A stretch of 64,000 bases of DNA from Ligustrum vulgare (taxonomy: Eukaryota > Streptophyta > Magnoliopsida > Lamiales > Oleaceae), in contig OY743169.1 in NCBI GenBank assembly GCA_963555705.1, forward strand, positions 46,178,124 through 46,242,123, given 5' to 3'. A program made the translations under genes and the position numbers. Shown here piece after piece: positions 1-11,310 of the stretch. Positions within the stretch are counted from its first letter, which is position 1; every line of letters starts with the position of its first letter. The notes below the pieces were generated by a model. It saw nothing but the letters and a program-made list of their open reading frames with translations, did not search any database and was not told where the DNA came from.

Positions 1-567
1 TCTTCCACGCTCCAAGCAAGCCGCTCTTTCTTTAGCAATTTTTTTCCTACTTTTTTCTGTCATGAGAGTCCCTTTTTGTAGCCTTAATTTCGCGCCCTAG
101 CTTTGGGCTCAAGAAATCCCAAAATTATGGAAAGAATTAAAATATGAAAATTGTTGACTGGAGAGTTACGGCCGTAACACGGTTTCTGCTTATTTTCCTT
201 AAATTGAGGTTACAGCCGTGACATATCCATTCACGGCCGTAATTGTGTCTCTGCATTTTTTTTCTTTAGAAGGTTACGGCCGTGAATTCTGGTTTACGGC
301 CGTAAATGTGTTTCTGCTGATTTCTCTTAACACTGCTAACATTCTTACGGCCGTGAACGTGTAATCTTACGGTCGTAACTTTATTTGCACCTAAGTCCCC
401 AAACTTCAGTTTTGAGTGCATTTTGGTCATTTTTTCTTCTTTTCTCTTCTTTTACGATCCTATACAATATAAAACATAAAATGCATTAATAATACTTAGT
501 TAGAATCACATTATTGCTTATTCAATGGTATAAGTGCATAAAATAAACGTAAATATAACACTTATCA
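1..567 (-). repeat. 3' LTR (partial) of the Athila-like element
   Basis: Positions 1-567 match 7287-7872 closely, apart from a 19-bp stretch (around 7451-7470) present only in the right copy and scattered substitutions. The inner end reads TATCA, i.e. TGATA at the LTR start on the minus strand. The segment 160-385 holds at least six near-copies of the palindrome TTACGGCCGTAA. Confidence 0.88.
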
Positions 568-580
568 AACCCCCCCACAC
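568..580 (-). other. Polypurine tract of the Athila-like element
   Basis: On the minus strand this is GTGTGGGGGGGTT directly abutting the 3' LTR, the expected place for the plus-strand primer of reverse transcription. Confidence 0.75.
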
Positions 581-2985
581 TTGAACCATTGTTCGTCCTC
601 GAACAAAGATTTGCAAAGAAAAGAATAAGATTCAAACAATAGATTACAATTTAGAGACTTGAGATTGCAACCCGCTTTTCTTTAACAAAAATGTTCCATT
701 GCATGATCGGATTGTGTTAGTGTGTGTTGGAGATGCAACGCCCCTTTATTTACCACCCCAATCATGGCTCGATATGGTTTATTTCCTTACACCTCTCGTG
801 TTCACTCACCTCCCAACCATTTATGAGTGACTACAAGGGAAATAGTTTCGCCCAACTCTAGGGGAAATCAGTCGAGTAACCCGAGTTATTTATGATGTGA
901 ATTCAGTCAACACAGTATCCCCGACCACATTCATAGCACCAACCCTAGACCAAGCAATTCAAACCACTCATAAGCATAGGTAATGGGTTTTAACACCCTC
1001 ACAAGATATTTCTCTCTTCGCACAAAGTGTATAAGGGTTTGAATTCTCGCTCAGCTCTCTGCATGGATAAGTCAGTACCACAGATTGTCAAACTGTTATA
1101 ACCGGAGCCAACAATAACACAAGTGCAAAGCGAAGGTCTTTATTTGGTTGTAACGGGGCTTCAGGTCAGGTAGGGAAAAAGGATATATTTAAGCTGAGTC
1201 GAGAAGGAACTTTTCAAGCTAAGTCAATTCCAAATAACATTACTTCATTCTCCCTTAATATGATCTTTATTGTTTCCTGCTACCCAACTCTATTCACACT
1301 TGAATCTCTTCTTTTCTTTTCTCTGTTTTTTTTTCACAAGTTGAGTGTTTGACTTCCTCAAATAATAATTTCCTTGACTAAACTTCCTTTTCAAATTTTT
1401 TTTTTTATATATATATATATTTTTTTCGAGTATAGACTGCAACTTTTTCTCTATTGTTCAAATCATTTCGCAGTCATCAAGTGACATAAGATAGAATTTC
1501 AATACCCTGAATTCAGTCCATTACACAACCATCGCCCAACACAAGATAACTGTTTCAACTTCTTAGACTTAGACCATAGCACAATCCTTAATCAACAAAA
1601 GCTTGCGAATCTCTTCTCTATGGGTTCAAAACAAAGATAATGCGAAAGAAAGGGTATTCGTGGCTTGTAGCGTGGAAAAAAAAATTCAAAGAAAGGCTAA
1701 GGCTCAAAGGGCTTCTATTGGTCCATGTAGCAAGGTAGGCTCTTTTAGAAAGTCAAATTTGGCTTAACCTATTGCCTTTGCTATAATTTGCACTTAAGTT
1801 AAGAAGCTACAACGGTATGCACAAGAAAAGCACATCCAAGTATAACCCAACCATGCAGGACACACATCAAAGAATTACGAGCTCATAAGTATTAAAAACA
1901 GCTCTTAGGCTCAAAAGCTCACAAATTAGGGTTTTCATGTGTTTCTCCCATCCAATTATGAGTTATAGGTCATTGCTTGTCCTTCATTCCAAATCTAAAT
2001 CCATTGGTCGAGGATAGTGGTTAAAAGTATTCAAACCATGACTACTCACAAAAGTATAATAATTTCTATTGGAATTGGGACGCTCAGTGTTATATATGAA
2101 AGGATAATCTGTCTATTCTGGGTTGGGTTGACTAGGTTGTAGACATTTGACAATTTTTTATTTTTTTTTCATTTTCAACCTATTCGTGCAGTTTTAGGAC
2201 GAGACCATCTCTATGTGCTCGATTTATATCCAATTATGCAATGATTTTTCAAAAAATGAGCCAAAAGTGAGGCTGCTTCCTATCAAAGTACGGTTTAAGG
2301 CCTAAGTAGCATAGATAGGTAACAAAAGTAGAGAACAAGATTAAAATGGATGCTGACTCAACATGAATTTAACGTTTCGACTACAGAAGGAAGATAAAGA
2401 CATTAAGCTTACAATCAATTCCCCCCCCCCACACTTAAACAAAACAATGTCCTCATTTAAAAATAAAGCTAAACAGTAGAAGGGGAAAAAAGAAAAAGAA
2501 ACTCCCTCGGGTCTAATGTGGCGATGGATCGTCCCGGGGTCCTCGCAATCTCCTCCCGAAGGTCTCTCTGCTCTTCCAGAATGAGTTGTTGATCCTCTTG
2601 CATCATTCAGTTGAGTCTGGAAGGCTTGCATCATTTTCAGTATCTGCAGCTCAAAAGGGTTGGAGCAATATAGAATCCTGTAAGAGAAATGAGTAAATTA
2701 GTGGAGTATGATAGTAACCTAAAGAAAATGTACTCAAGCAAGTAGTGCGTAATTGTCAAGGCTTAAATCCGAGAACAATGTTGGCATGAAAAGCATAACG
2801 TACACAAAAGTTTTTTTATTTATTTATTTATTTTATGTGTGTGTGAAAGAAATGACTAAATAAAATTAACCAAAAATGAAAATACGAAAATAAAGGGTTG
2901 AGGGGATAAAGAAACTCTCTTCTCGGGTTGCCTCCCGATCAGCGCCTTTGTTTATTGTCGTTGACTCGACCTAGTCCTTTCTCAT
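581..2985 (-). other. Non-coding 3' internal region of the Athila-like element
   Basis: About 2.4 kb between the protease remnant and the 3' LTR, where full-length relatives carry RT, RNase H, integrase and an env-like region. No supportable coding sequence was seen; a 97-codon minus-strand frame at 2341-2634 has no recognisable domain. A second C-run with the same flanking word as the terminal tract (CCCCACACTT) lies at 2421-2437. Homopolymer and TA runs occur at about 1397-1427 and 2155-2170. Confidence 0.6.
2419..2437 (-). other. Second, internal polypurine tract
   Basis: A run of C followed by ACACTT on the plus strand copies the composition and flank of the 3' polypurine tract at 568-580. 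Central polypurine tracts are known in some retroelements; a role here is inference. Confidence 0.4.
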
Positions 2986-3650
2986 TCAACCGGGATTAAG
3001 TGGATTCCCTAAGCTCAACTTTCTCTTCATATTCTTCATTAAGATCTGCAAAATAGGGGGAAACTTCTTATCAGCGACTGGTAGGGTGGTACAAAAGTTT
3101 TTACCTGGTTGTGATGGCCCTGGAAAATCGGTAATTATATCTACAGTGTCTCGTGGACCGTCCTTTCCACTAAGTTTGGAATTTTCCTGTATTAGAGAAG
3201 CACTCACATTAACAGAATAAACATGATCATCATCAAAAAATTTCACAGAATCATAAATATTGAATTGAACAATGTCATTATCAAATTCCATGGAAAGTAT
3301 GCCACTACTAACATCTATCTTAGTCTTAGATGTTTTCAAAAATGGTATGCCTAGCAAAATAGGAGTGGAGCTGGGTGAATGATCATCATTCATATCTAAC
3401 ACATAAAAGTCCGCTGGAAACACCAATCCACCTACTTGCACTAGCACATCCTCAACTACCCCGTCTGGATATGCATTGGAACGGTCGGCTAGTTGGATGA
3501 TAACATCTGTTTTAGTCATTTTGGTAAGATTTAATGCAATGTAAGTGGATCTAGGCATTACGTTAATGGATTCACCTAAGTCTATTAGTGCATGATTTAC
3601 CTTGGTGTTACCTATTTGACATGGCACAGTGAACATACCGGGATCCTTAC
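2986..3650 (-). pseudogene. Athila-type retropepsin (aspartic protease) remnant
   Basis: The minus-strand frame encodes the polyprotein segment that would cleave Gag-Pol. It shows the family pattern CQIGN, then ALIDLGESINVMP (active-site Asp in a DLG context, normally DLGASINVMP), then the flap-like region and ILLGIPFLKT, equivalent to the second ILG motif of retropepsins. The Ala-to-Glu change next to the active site may impair activity. The N-terminal side is cut at 3651 by a solo LTR inserted in the opposite orientation. The C-terminal side ends just before the position where RT should start, so RT is lost. Residues encoded beyond 3650 come from the inserted LTR and are not protease. Confidence 0.8.
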
Positions 3651-4529
3651 TGATGTGATCCAGACCACGGATACAAGCCCGCACAAAGATCCGTTGAAGA
3701 TCAAAGGAGGACCGATGACTCGATTGCAAACCAAGAGGGCCAAGAAAGCAATGGACAAGTTAGTTCAAGAAACAATGGCCAAAACAATGTTCGTGTCATC
3801 AAAAGAAACAAGTTCCATGTTGGGGCCAAGCCAAAACGATGAGTGGATCAACCTTATTCATTGCGTCGAAGAAAGTGGTGAAATTTCAATGTTACGGCCG
3901 TAACATACAAATCCTCACGGCCATAACCCACCTGCTGCTGAAATTTGAATTTTCGAAGAATTGGACTTACGGCCGTAAGAAGCTTTTGTCACGGCTGTAA
4001 GTAAGCCTCGGGTTAAAAGAACGAGAATTTCAAGTTATGGATTACGGCCGTAAAAATAGTCTCATGGCCGTAATGGGGAAACAGAAAGGGTCTTACGGCC
4101 GTAAGAAAATCAGTCAGGGCCGTAAAATCGAATACGCGTGAATTTTAGGTTATTTTTATTTCCTTATTTTTAGGTAGTTGTTTCCTTGTTTAATTAGAAC
4201 TCTTTAACCTAGTTTTTGACCCTATTTATAGGGATGTAATTTTCATTATTCATTACACAACTTTGATATTATTATTGAGAGGCAATTTGCTTTCAAAACC
4301 TTATTCTTTATTGAATAAAATCCGAACTTGCGAGTTATTCTTGTTTGTTCAAATCTCGGTGAGAATTATTATTCCTTGTGATCAAGAGGTCAATATATCC
4401 CAGTGACTGTATTGGTTGCTTGATTCAATTAATTTTAATTGGATCCATAAATCGTGGTTCTTGGCGTTCTTGGGTCGATTTCAATAATTTGTGGGTTGCG
4501 TAGCTACAATTGCTACGTGGTTTGCATCA
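3651..4529 (+). mobile_element. Solo LTR (879 bp) inserted in the protease, flanked by CTTAC duplications
   Basis: The element starts TGATGTGATCC and ends TTTGCATCA, with the 5-bp direct repeat CTTAC on both sides (3646-3650 and 4530-4534). The host reading frame is split exactly here. It aligns with the second solo LTR at 45536-46354 over its last 700 bp. No internal region is present, so it arose by LTR-LTR recombination. It contains eight or so palindromes of the TTACGGCCGTAA type (about 3893-4125) and a short coding stretch near its start. Confidence 0.88.
3710..3820 (+). pseudogene. Polyprotein C-terminal coding stretch inside the solo LTR
   Basis: The plus strand encodes GGPMTRLQTKRAKKAMDKLV, which resembles the conserved tail of many plant Ty3/Gypsy polyproteins (GPMTR followed by basic residues). 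A reading frame that runs into the 3' LTR is known for some Ty3/Gypsy clades. With the internal region gone it is a relic. Confidence 0.5.
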
Positions 4530-4534
4530 CTTAC

Positions 4535-6300
4535 CCTTAGGAGGCAATTTCCTTTGAAATAAGGCTGAAACGCTTTCCCCCATTCTTACCTTCTCGTTTC
4601 CCACCAGTTTCCATTTTCTAGTGCATAAATCCTTTAGAAATTTTGCATACCGAGGGACTTGCTTGATGGCTTCCAATAGCGGGATATTGATTTCAACCCT
4701 TCTAAACATCTCCAACATCTCCTTTTCCTTGCTCTCCTTTTTTATCTTTGCTAATCTTCTAGGAAAAGGTGGAGGTGTTAGTTTAACATTTAAATGGGAG
4801 TCAGTTTTCACCTGAGGGTTATGCGAAGTGTCGTTTCTCTTCCCGACCCCTTCCTTTTCATCTTCCTCCATTTCAGGTGCAGCCGGTACCAATTGCGGAC
4901 CCTCAACTTCCTTTCCACTCCGGAGAAATATGGCGCTCACATTTTTGGGATTTACCTCGGGCTGCGATGGTATCTTCCCTCCAAATTGTGCCTCCAATCT
5001 ATTTATGGCAGTGGCCATTTGGCTCATTTGATTTTCCAGGTTTTGAATGCTTGACTTGGTATCCTGTTGGAATTGCATCGTGTTAGTTTCCAATGTCTTA
5101 ACCATATCTTCAAGAGACATACCTGAATTCTGAGGTTTTTGCTGATATTGCCCCTGTGGTTGGAAAGTCCCTTGCTGCTGGAATTGCCCTTGCGGCTTGT
5201 TTGGGTTAAAACCTGGGGATTTGTTATTTCTGTAACTCAGGTTGGGGTGATCTCTCCACCTGGGGTTGTACGTGTTTGAGTATGGGTTGTATTGTTGCCT
5301 TTGGAAAGGGAAGCCTCCAGCAGCATTTACCTGTTCATTGTTTTCTTCTTGCAATACCGAATAGGTATCTGTTGGATGTCCAAAGTTCGAACAGATTCCG
5401 CAGGCTTTGGCTTGTTTCGAATTCCCTACAGCAAGCTGCTTAACAAGATTCGTCAGTTCATATAATTGACCTTCAATATTGGAACTACTTACCTCGTTTA
5501 CTCGGCGGACTTGGGAATCCCTACTCGGGTTGAATTTCTGAGTGTTTTCCACCATGTTGGATATTAAAGCCCGTGCTTGCTCTGGTGTCTTGTCCATTAG
5601 CGCACCTCCGCTTGCGGCGTCTATCATACTTATGTCCATTGGCGCTAGACCTTCGTAGAAGTATTGCACCAAAAGTTGGTCGCTAATCTGATGATGGGGG
5701 CAACTGGAGATGAGCTTTTTGAAACGCTCCCAATACTCATATAATGTTTCATTGTTGTTCTGGCGCACCCCACATATTTCTTTTCAGATGGTACCAGCTC
5801 TCGATGCAGGGAAGTATTTTTCCAAGAAGAGCCTTTTCACGTCGTTCCAAGTAGTAACTGTCCCCGATGGTAGACAATAGAGCCAGTCGGTTGCGACATC
5901 CTTCAATGAGAACGGGAAGGCTCTCATTTTTATTTGTTCCTCGGTAATGCCCGTGGGCCTCATACTGTCGCAAACCACATGGAACTCCTTTAAGTGTCTA
6001 TAGGATCTTCGCCGGGGTTCCCTCGAAAAGTTGGTAATAAGTGGATGAGCCCAGATTTAAGCTCGAAAGTTTTTCCTTCTTCCACCGTTGGAAACGTAAT
6101 GTACAAGGGTTGCTGAGCCACATCGGGGGTAGCCAGTTGTTTAAGAGTTTTGTTGTTAGCTGCCATTTGTCGTGCTGCTCTCCTTTACTGTCGAAAAGTT
6201 CTCTCAATTTCTGAGTCAAGATCAAAAATTTCACAATTAGTTGACCGAGTTTTAAGCATATAAGCAAAGAAGCACAAATAATTATTATATGAGTTTTTTT
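4535..6300 (-). pseudogene. Athila-type Gag remnant (frameshifted)
   Basis: Three minus-strand frames join into one gag. The N-terminal part is at about 5998-6267 (LGSSTYYQLFEG), the middle at 5784-5978 (FPFSLKDVATDWLYCLPSG, the core of the retrotransposon gag domain), and a 413-codon frame at 4535-5768 starts within RQNNNETLYEYWERFKKL. The zinc knuckle CGICSNFGHPTDTYS has lost its last Cys (Tyr instead). A Q/N-rich linker and the tail motif SAIFLRSGKE follow. Gag packages element RNA into virus-like particles; at least two frameshifts make this copy inactive. The C-terminal end is separated from the protease by the solo LTR. Confidence 0.82.
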
Positions 6301-6407
6301 TTTTTTTTTTTTGAAAAATTATATAAATAAAGTGAAAATAAAATAAAAATAAAATAAATGCAGAAAAATAAAATTCTAATTGATTAAATACTAAATTGGT
6401 TAACCGT

Positions 6408-6425
6408 TCCCCGGCAACGGCGCCA
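6408..6425 (-). other. tRNA-Asp primer-binding site
   Basis: On the minus strand this is TGGCGCCGTTGCCGGGGA, an 18-base complement of the 3' end of plant tRNA-Asp (including CCA), placed 6 bases inside the 5' LTR. Athila/Tat-type elements commonly use tRNA-Asp. Confidence 0.9.
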
Positions 6426-6431
6426 AAAATT

Positions 6432-7872
6432 TGATGTGTGTCGTGATGCACCAAAATAATAAATAAATTCCTTGTTCACTATTACTAAGAATGTAGCAAT
6501 GGAAGCAAGGGTCGATCCCACAAGGAACGAGAACTAACTTAGTGTCATGTCAATTAGAATCGTAAAAGGGGGTTTTGTTTTGAGTTGTTTGTAAATGATT
6601 TAACTAATAAAATAAAGCAATTAAAATGATGGGAATAAATATCAAATGTTGATGAGTCCTAGTTCTCAGGTTCAGTTGTATTCTATCACAATGTTATCAC
6701 TTTCTAAGTAACGCGAGTTCAATTTCTTCTTTAATTTATCACCCGTAAATAGTTAATAAGCTCTAACTATTCCTATTCTCCCTTAGTTGCATTTAATTAG
6801 AATAAATTCTCTAATCAAACATTAGCCATTGAATAACCTAAAACAAGCTCTTTAGATTTAAGACAACAACTATATAGTGGTTAATAAGAATTAGGGTGAA
6901 TTAGATTATCAATCACACAAGCTCGTGACAATTAACCTAAGTTGGAATTCTCTATGAAAATATTAAATTTCCAGTTGCTACTATGATTTGAACAAAAAGA
7001 CGATTACGGATCCAATCATTCAAAATAGCAAATCTCAATACAACAAATTAAATGATAAGGCCTTAATCAAATAAAGAATTGCATTGATTGAATTAAAAAC
7101 GCATAAGAATCCAACAAATCAAAGTAAAGGATTTAGAACTATGTTACTAGTTTGGAAAAGCAATAAACAAATTGATATGAAATACAACTTCCCCTTCCAA
7201 CTAGGTATGGAAGCTTAGCCGCACATAGTCATGGTGAAAAGCCCAGAATTTTGCATCTCATTCATCTTCTTCTCCGGATTTATTTCTCTTCCACGCTCCA
7301 AGCAAGCCGCTCTTTCTTTAGCAATTTTTTCCTACTTTTTTCTGTCATGAGAGTCCCTTTTTGTAGCCTTAATTTCGTGCCCTAGCTTTGGGCTCAAGAA
7401 ATCCCAAAATTATGGAAAGAATTAAAATATGGAAATTGTTGACTGGAGAGTTACGACCCTAACATTTCATTTACGGCCGTAACACGGTTTCTGCTTATTT
7501 TCCTTAAATTGAGGTTACGGCCGTGACATATCCATTCACGGCCGTAATTGTGTCTCTGCATATTTTTTTCTTTAGAAGATTACGCCGTGAATTCTGGTTT
7601 ACGACCGTAAATGTGTTTCTGCTGATTTCTCTTAACACTGTTAACATTCTTACGGCCGTGAACGTGTAACCTTACGGCCGTAACTTTATTTGCACCTAAG
7701 TCCCCAAACTTCAGTTTTGAGTGCATTTTGGTCCTTTTTTCTTCTTTTCTCTTCTTTTACGATCCTATACAATATAAAACATAAAATGCATTAATAATAC
7801 TTAGATAGAATCACATTATTGCTTATTCAATGGTATAAGTGCATAAAATAAACGTAAATATAACACTTATCT
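6432..7872 (-). repeat. 5' LTR (complete, 1441 bp) of the Athila-like element
   Basis: It begins TGATGTGTG on the plus strand next to the primer site and ends at the edge of the interrupted Tekay-like LTR. Its distal 586 bp match 1-567. The terminal base at 7872 differs (T for A), which changes the LTR-terminal dinucleotide on the minus strand. The palindrome array lies at about 7450-7685. Confidence 0.85.
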
Positions 7873-8208
7873 GATTGCAAATTGCTCCTTCAAGTCTCTC
7901 TAGGGACATACTTAAGTACACCTCTATCATAAATTTACAAAATACCCTAAAATTTACCACTTATAATAATTTGACAAAAATAGGAATTGGCAAGCTTAGG
8001 AAATAAAACAATTATTCACATAAATTGCAAGTAAACAAATTTAAAATTTCCTAATTGGCACATTGAGCGAGACGGTGTCCAAGTCCTTCCACTGCAAAAC
8101 AATTCAAATCATTGACGTAAAATTAAATAAAATTCTCAAATTTCAAATACATTAGCATAAATATGACGTGAAATTTTTAATGGGTACGAAATGAAAGGCA
8201 GTATTACA
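7873..8208 (-). repeat. 3' LTR remnant of the old Tekay-like element
   Basis: The segment matches 14733-15066 with few differences and ends in the same TATTACA terminus. It is truncated at 7873 by insertion of the Athila-like element. Confidence 0.88.
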
Positions 8209-8230
8209 GTTCCTTACCCCCTTAAAGAAA
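8209..8230 (-). other. Polypurine tract of the old Tekay-like element
   Basis: The minus strand reads TTTCTTTAAGGGGGTAAGGAAC next to the TGTAATAC start of the 3' LTR. Confidence 0.7.
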
Positions 8231-8244
8231 TTTAGTCCTCGAAA

Positions 8245-8960
8245 TTAAAACTTACCAAAAAGGTGTGGATACTTGGCACGCATTTCATCTTCGCGTTCCC
8301 AAGTAGCCTCTTCTACTGCATGATTACTCCAACGGGCTTCAACTAATGTTACCTTCTTTCTCCTAAGTTCCTTATTAGCCTTCATTAAGATCCTCACAGG
8401 TGATTCCTCGTAGGTTAGATCCTCCCGAAGATCTAATGACTCATAATTGAGGATATGAGAAGGATCCGAAATATATTTCCTCAACATCGACACGTGAAAT
8501 ACGTTATGAACCCCAGATAGTGCCGGTGGCAGTGCAACCCGATAAGCTAGGTCACCCACCCTTTCAAGTATCTCAAAGGGGCCGACAAAAGGCTCAACCT
8601 TCTTTTCTTCCTGAACCTCACAATTCATTTCATTTGAGCTACCTTCAAAAAGATCATATCGCATGTGGCGAATTCCAAAGATTTCCTTATTTTGTCTGTA
8701 TAACCCTTTTGTCTACTTTGTGTCGTTTTCATCCACTGACGACTCTTTTCACCAACTTCAGTTGTTTGGTGTACTATTTCTGGACCCAATAATCTTCTTT
8801 CTCCTACTTCATCCCAATGAACTGGCAATCTACATTTCCTATCGTATAGTACTCAATACGGATCGAAGTTTGATAGCTATTGTTGTAGGAGACCATCAAC
8901 CGACATTATCCCACTTATGAATCCATTCACTTACTTTCTATTTCCAGCCTTTCATAGGAT
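8245..8960 (-). pseudogene. Integrase C-terminus and chromodomain remnant
   Basis: From right to left, minus-strand frames give a degraded YNNSYQTSI block (integrase, about 8870), then WDEVGERRLLGPEI with a coiled linker (8625-8820), then FVGPFEILERVGDLAYRVAL, SGVHNVFHVSMLRKYISD and a chromodomain-like end (EARWSNHAVEEATWERED) closing at 8245. The integrase tail plus chromodomain directs insertion to marked chromatin in chromoviruses. Frame changes occur at about 8630 and 8830; the catalytic core is missing. Confidence 0.85.
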
Positions 8961-8978
8961 CTATTCTAACGTCTAAAC

Positions 8979-9052
<74 letters not shown>

Positions 9053-10004
9053 ATTGATCACATCCTTAAAACTAAAATCAAGAATATTGACCAAAATAAG
9101 ACTTTATAATCCAGAATTAGTGAAACTTGACGTCCATACCAAAAGATACAGTAGAAATACTAGAACTTTGACAGAATCTTTCTGGAAAGATTCACAAACG
9201 GAATCCTTTCTAAACATGCTGACATTCCTTTTAAAATCGAAGGATCAACTTAAATCATGTAATCCATACTTATATATTGTAATCAAGTATTCAGTATCAT
9301 ACACTCATCTTAAAACTAAAGCCAAGGTACTAATTTAAGAATCCATGCTTTCAAAATCATCATAACAATACTCTAACCAAGTATTTTATAACTAAATCAT
9401 TGACCTATCACCAATGAATAAGACTTTTGTGATTCATATGGGATTCCTCATCAAGTTTACTTAATCCAAAGATACAACTCCACAATAAGTAAAAGTTACA
9501 CTAATGATCATCTTAGATTTTAAACAATCCAAATTTATGTATATTCCATGGAGATCTCAAAATAGATAATATACTTTACTCACATCTAATGCACAACCAA
9601 CAATGAGTAATCACAACTACATCACCAAAGTTTTAAATGAATTCATTTATCTTATTATAAACAAATGAAGTTTCCCGGCCATAGGTCATATTTAGCAATA
9701 AACAAACCATTTATCAAGATAAGATTAATTAGTTCAATCATATCATCACACTATTCTTCCATAGGACAATCATAACATTTATTGACTATCTATTCACCAT
9801 AACTTGTGGTAATCATGTGACATGTCACTTATCACCATACCAAATGACCTCAACATTTAATCATATCAATCTCCTTAAGATCACAGTATAATAACCATCA
9901 TATATATCACATGAACATTTCTACATCAATAAATCACTAAAATCTTATATATACCAATTTCTCAATCTCAATAAATCTTAAATTTTACAATTCTTTACTC
10001 CTTC
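8961..10004. other. Non-coding spacer inside the old Tekay-like element
   Basis: AT-rich DNA between the integrase and RNase H remnants, with a TA microsatellite at 8982-9050. No coding support was seen. A stretch at about 9770-9870 (TGTCACTTATCA and flanks) resembles 21960-22030 in the LOG-carrying element, so the two elements share a non-coding segment. Confidence 0.55.
8982..9050. repeat. TA microsatellite
   Basis: About 34 uninterrupted TA units. Confidence 0.97.
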
Positions 10005-10880
10005 TGTTGCCTGGAAGTGTAGGCCATCACCTTGTCATATTGCATAAAAACACAACTGAGCCTTTTTAATGAAGCATCACTGTATATGAACAACCATTCA
10101 TTTCCCTGTGGAATAGTTAAAATGGGCGCGGTTGTCAACCGTGTTTTTAACTCCTCAAGACTTTGTTCACAATCCGAACTCTACTGAAATTTTGTATCCT
10201 TTCTAGTCAACTTAGTCAACGGTGAGGCAATCTTGGAAAATCCTTCCACAAATTTTCAATAGTGACTCACTAACCCAGGGAAATTGCGGACTTCCTTAAC
10301 ATTAGAGGGTGTTGGCCAACTTCGAACTACCTCAATTTTACTCGATCAACCTCAATACATTCCCTTAATACAATATGGCCAAAGAATGGCAATATATCCA
10401 GCCAAAATTCACACTTCTTAAACTTAGTAAATAATTTCTCTTCTCTAAGCTTCTAAAGCATAATTTTCAAATGTATTTCATGTTCTTCATCAGACCTCGA
10501 ATAGATCAATAAGACTATGACCATTTCATTTAGGTATTCTTTAAAGATTCAATGTATTAAGTGCATAAATGTCGCAAGAGTATTTGTTAACCCAAACAGC
10601 ACTACCAAGAACTCGTAATGTCCATATCTAGTACGGAAAGCTGTCTTTAGAAGGTCCTCTTCCTTGATCCTCAAATGATGGAAATAAGATTTCAATTCGA
10701 TTTAAGAAAAATACCCCAAACCTTGAAGCTGGTCAAACATATCCTCAATTCTTAGCAATGCATATTTATTCTTTATTGTCACCTTGTTCAATTCTCTGTT
10801 TTCTATGCAAAGTCTCATAGAACCATCTGATATGATGTCTTGGATACTAGAACTATCCCAAACACTAATTTGATGGTGAA
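10005..10880 (-). pseudogene. Reverse transcriptase and RNase H remnant
   Basis: Minus-strand reading finds DGSMRLCIENRELNK (RT, near 10790-10835), [20 protein letters not shown] followed by TNTLATFMH (RT palm, 10570-10655), SSDCEQSLEELKTRLTTAPI (RT-RNase H connection, 10130-10190) and FIYSDASLKRLSC (RNase H with its first Asp, 10040-10085). Blocks are in different frames and separated by stops, so the gene is dead. Homology is clear for the chromovirus RT/RNase H module. Confidence 0.85.
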
Positions 10881-11089
10881 TTCAATCTCACTATCAGGTG
10901 GTAGATCATACAGATCGTTTGGTAACATACTTAGACATCGAACAATTGAAGTTTGTTCAAAAGAGAAGGGCCTATCTTAATCAGCTCAATTACTGTAGCT
11001 AATTAGGCCTTACAACTTGCATTCACCAACTGACGAGCATTGATCACTTACACTATCGAAATAGAAAGCTTCACCTCAACCCCAACAAT

Positions 11090-11310
11090 TAAAAAGGGTT
11101 TTGTTTGGAGGTTCAAACACCACCTTATTGTGTCTGACGATTGAAGCATTATATCGTAATAACAATTCCATTCCTAGTTTGACATCAAGATCGTGGATAT
11201 CCGGTGTTATGAGATCTATCATCTACTCCTTCCCATTTACCACGATCGGGAATCTCTCAATACATAACTTGAGTTCAACAGTTCTTCAAATGGTGTTGAC
11301 AATATAAACT
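11090..11310 (-). pseudogene. Retropepsin C-terminal remnant
   Basis: The minus strand encodes IERFPIVVNGKE, then DVKLGMELLLRYNASIVR and HNKVVFEP, aligning with the second half of chromovirus proteases (LGMDWL, HA-I-C, K-V-F). The active-site half and gag are missing between here and the primer site only 500 bp away. Confidence 0.75.

Larger units (their letters stand above)
1..7872 (-). mobile_element. Athila-like Ty3/Gypsy retrotransposon, lacks RT and integrase, cut by window edge
   Basis: The element is read on the minus strand: 5' LTR (6432-7872), tRNA-Asp primer site, broken gag, protease, about 2.4 kb of non-coding DNA, polypurine tract, and 3' LTR (1-567, its outer end outside the window). 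Gag and protease show Athila/Tat-type signatures, such as a gag tail with the SAIFLRSGKE motif and a protease of the DLG type. No RT, RNase H or integrase similarity was seen, so it would depend on a partner for movement, or it is an internal deletion of a full element. It lies inside the 3' LTR of the Tekay-like element that continues at 7873. It is itself interrupted by a solo LTR at 3651-4529. The outer target duplication cannot be checked. Confidence 0.85.

Noticed and set aside
3592..3903. A 103-codon plus-strand gene
   Set aside because: Its start lies in the antisense of the protease and most of it lies in a solo LTR; only the short GPMTR-type stretch is meaningful.
6408..6425. tRNA-Asp gene fragment
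   Set aside because: Only the 18-base complement of the tRNA 3' end is present, directly beside an LTR, so it is a primer-binding site.
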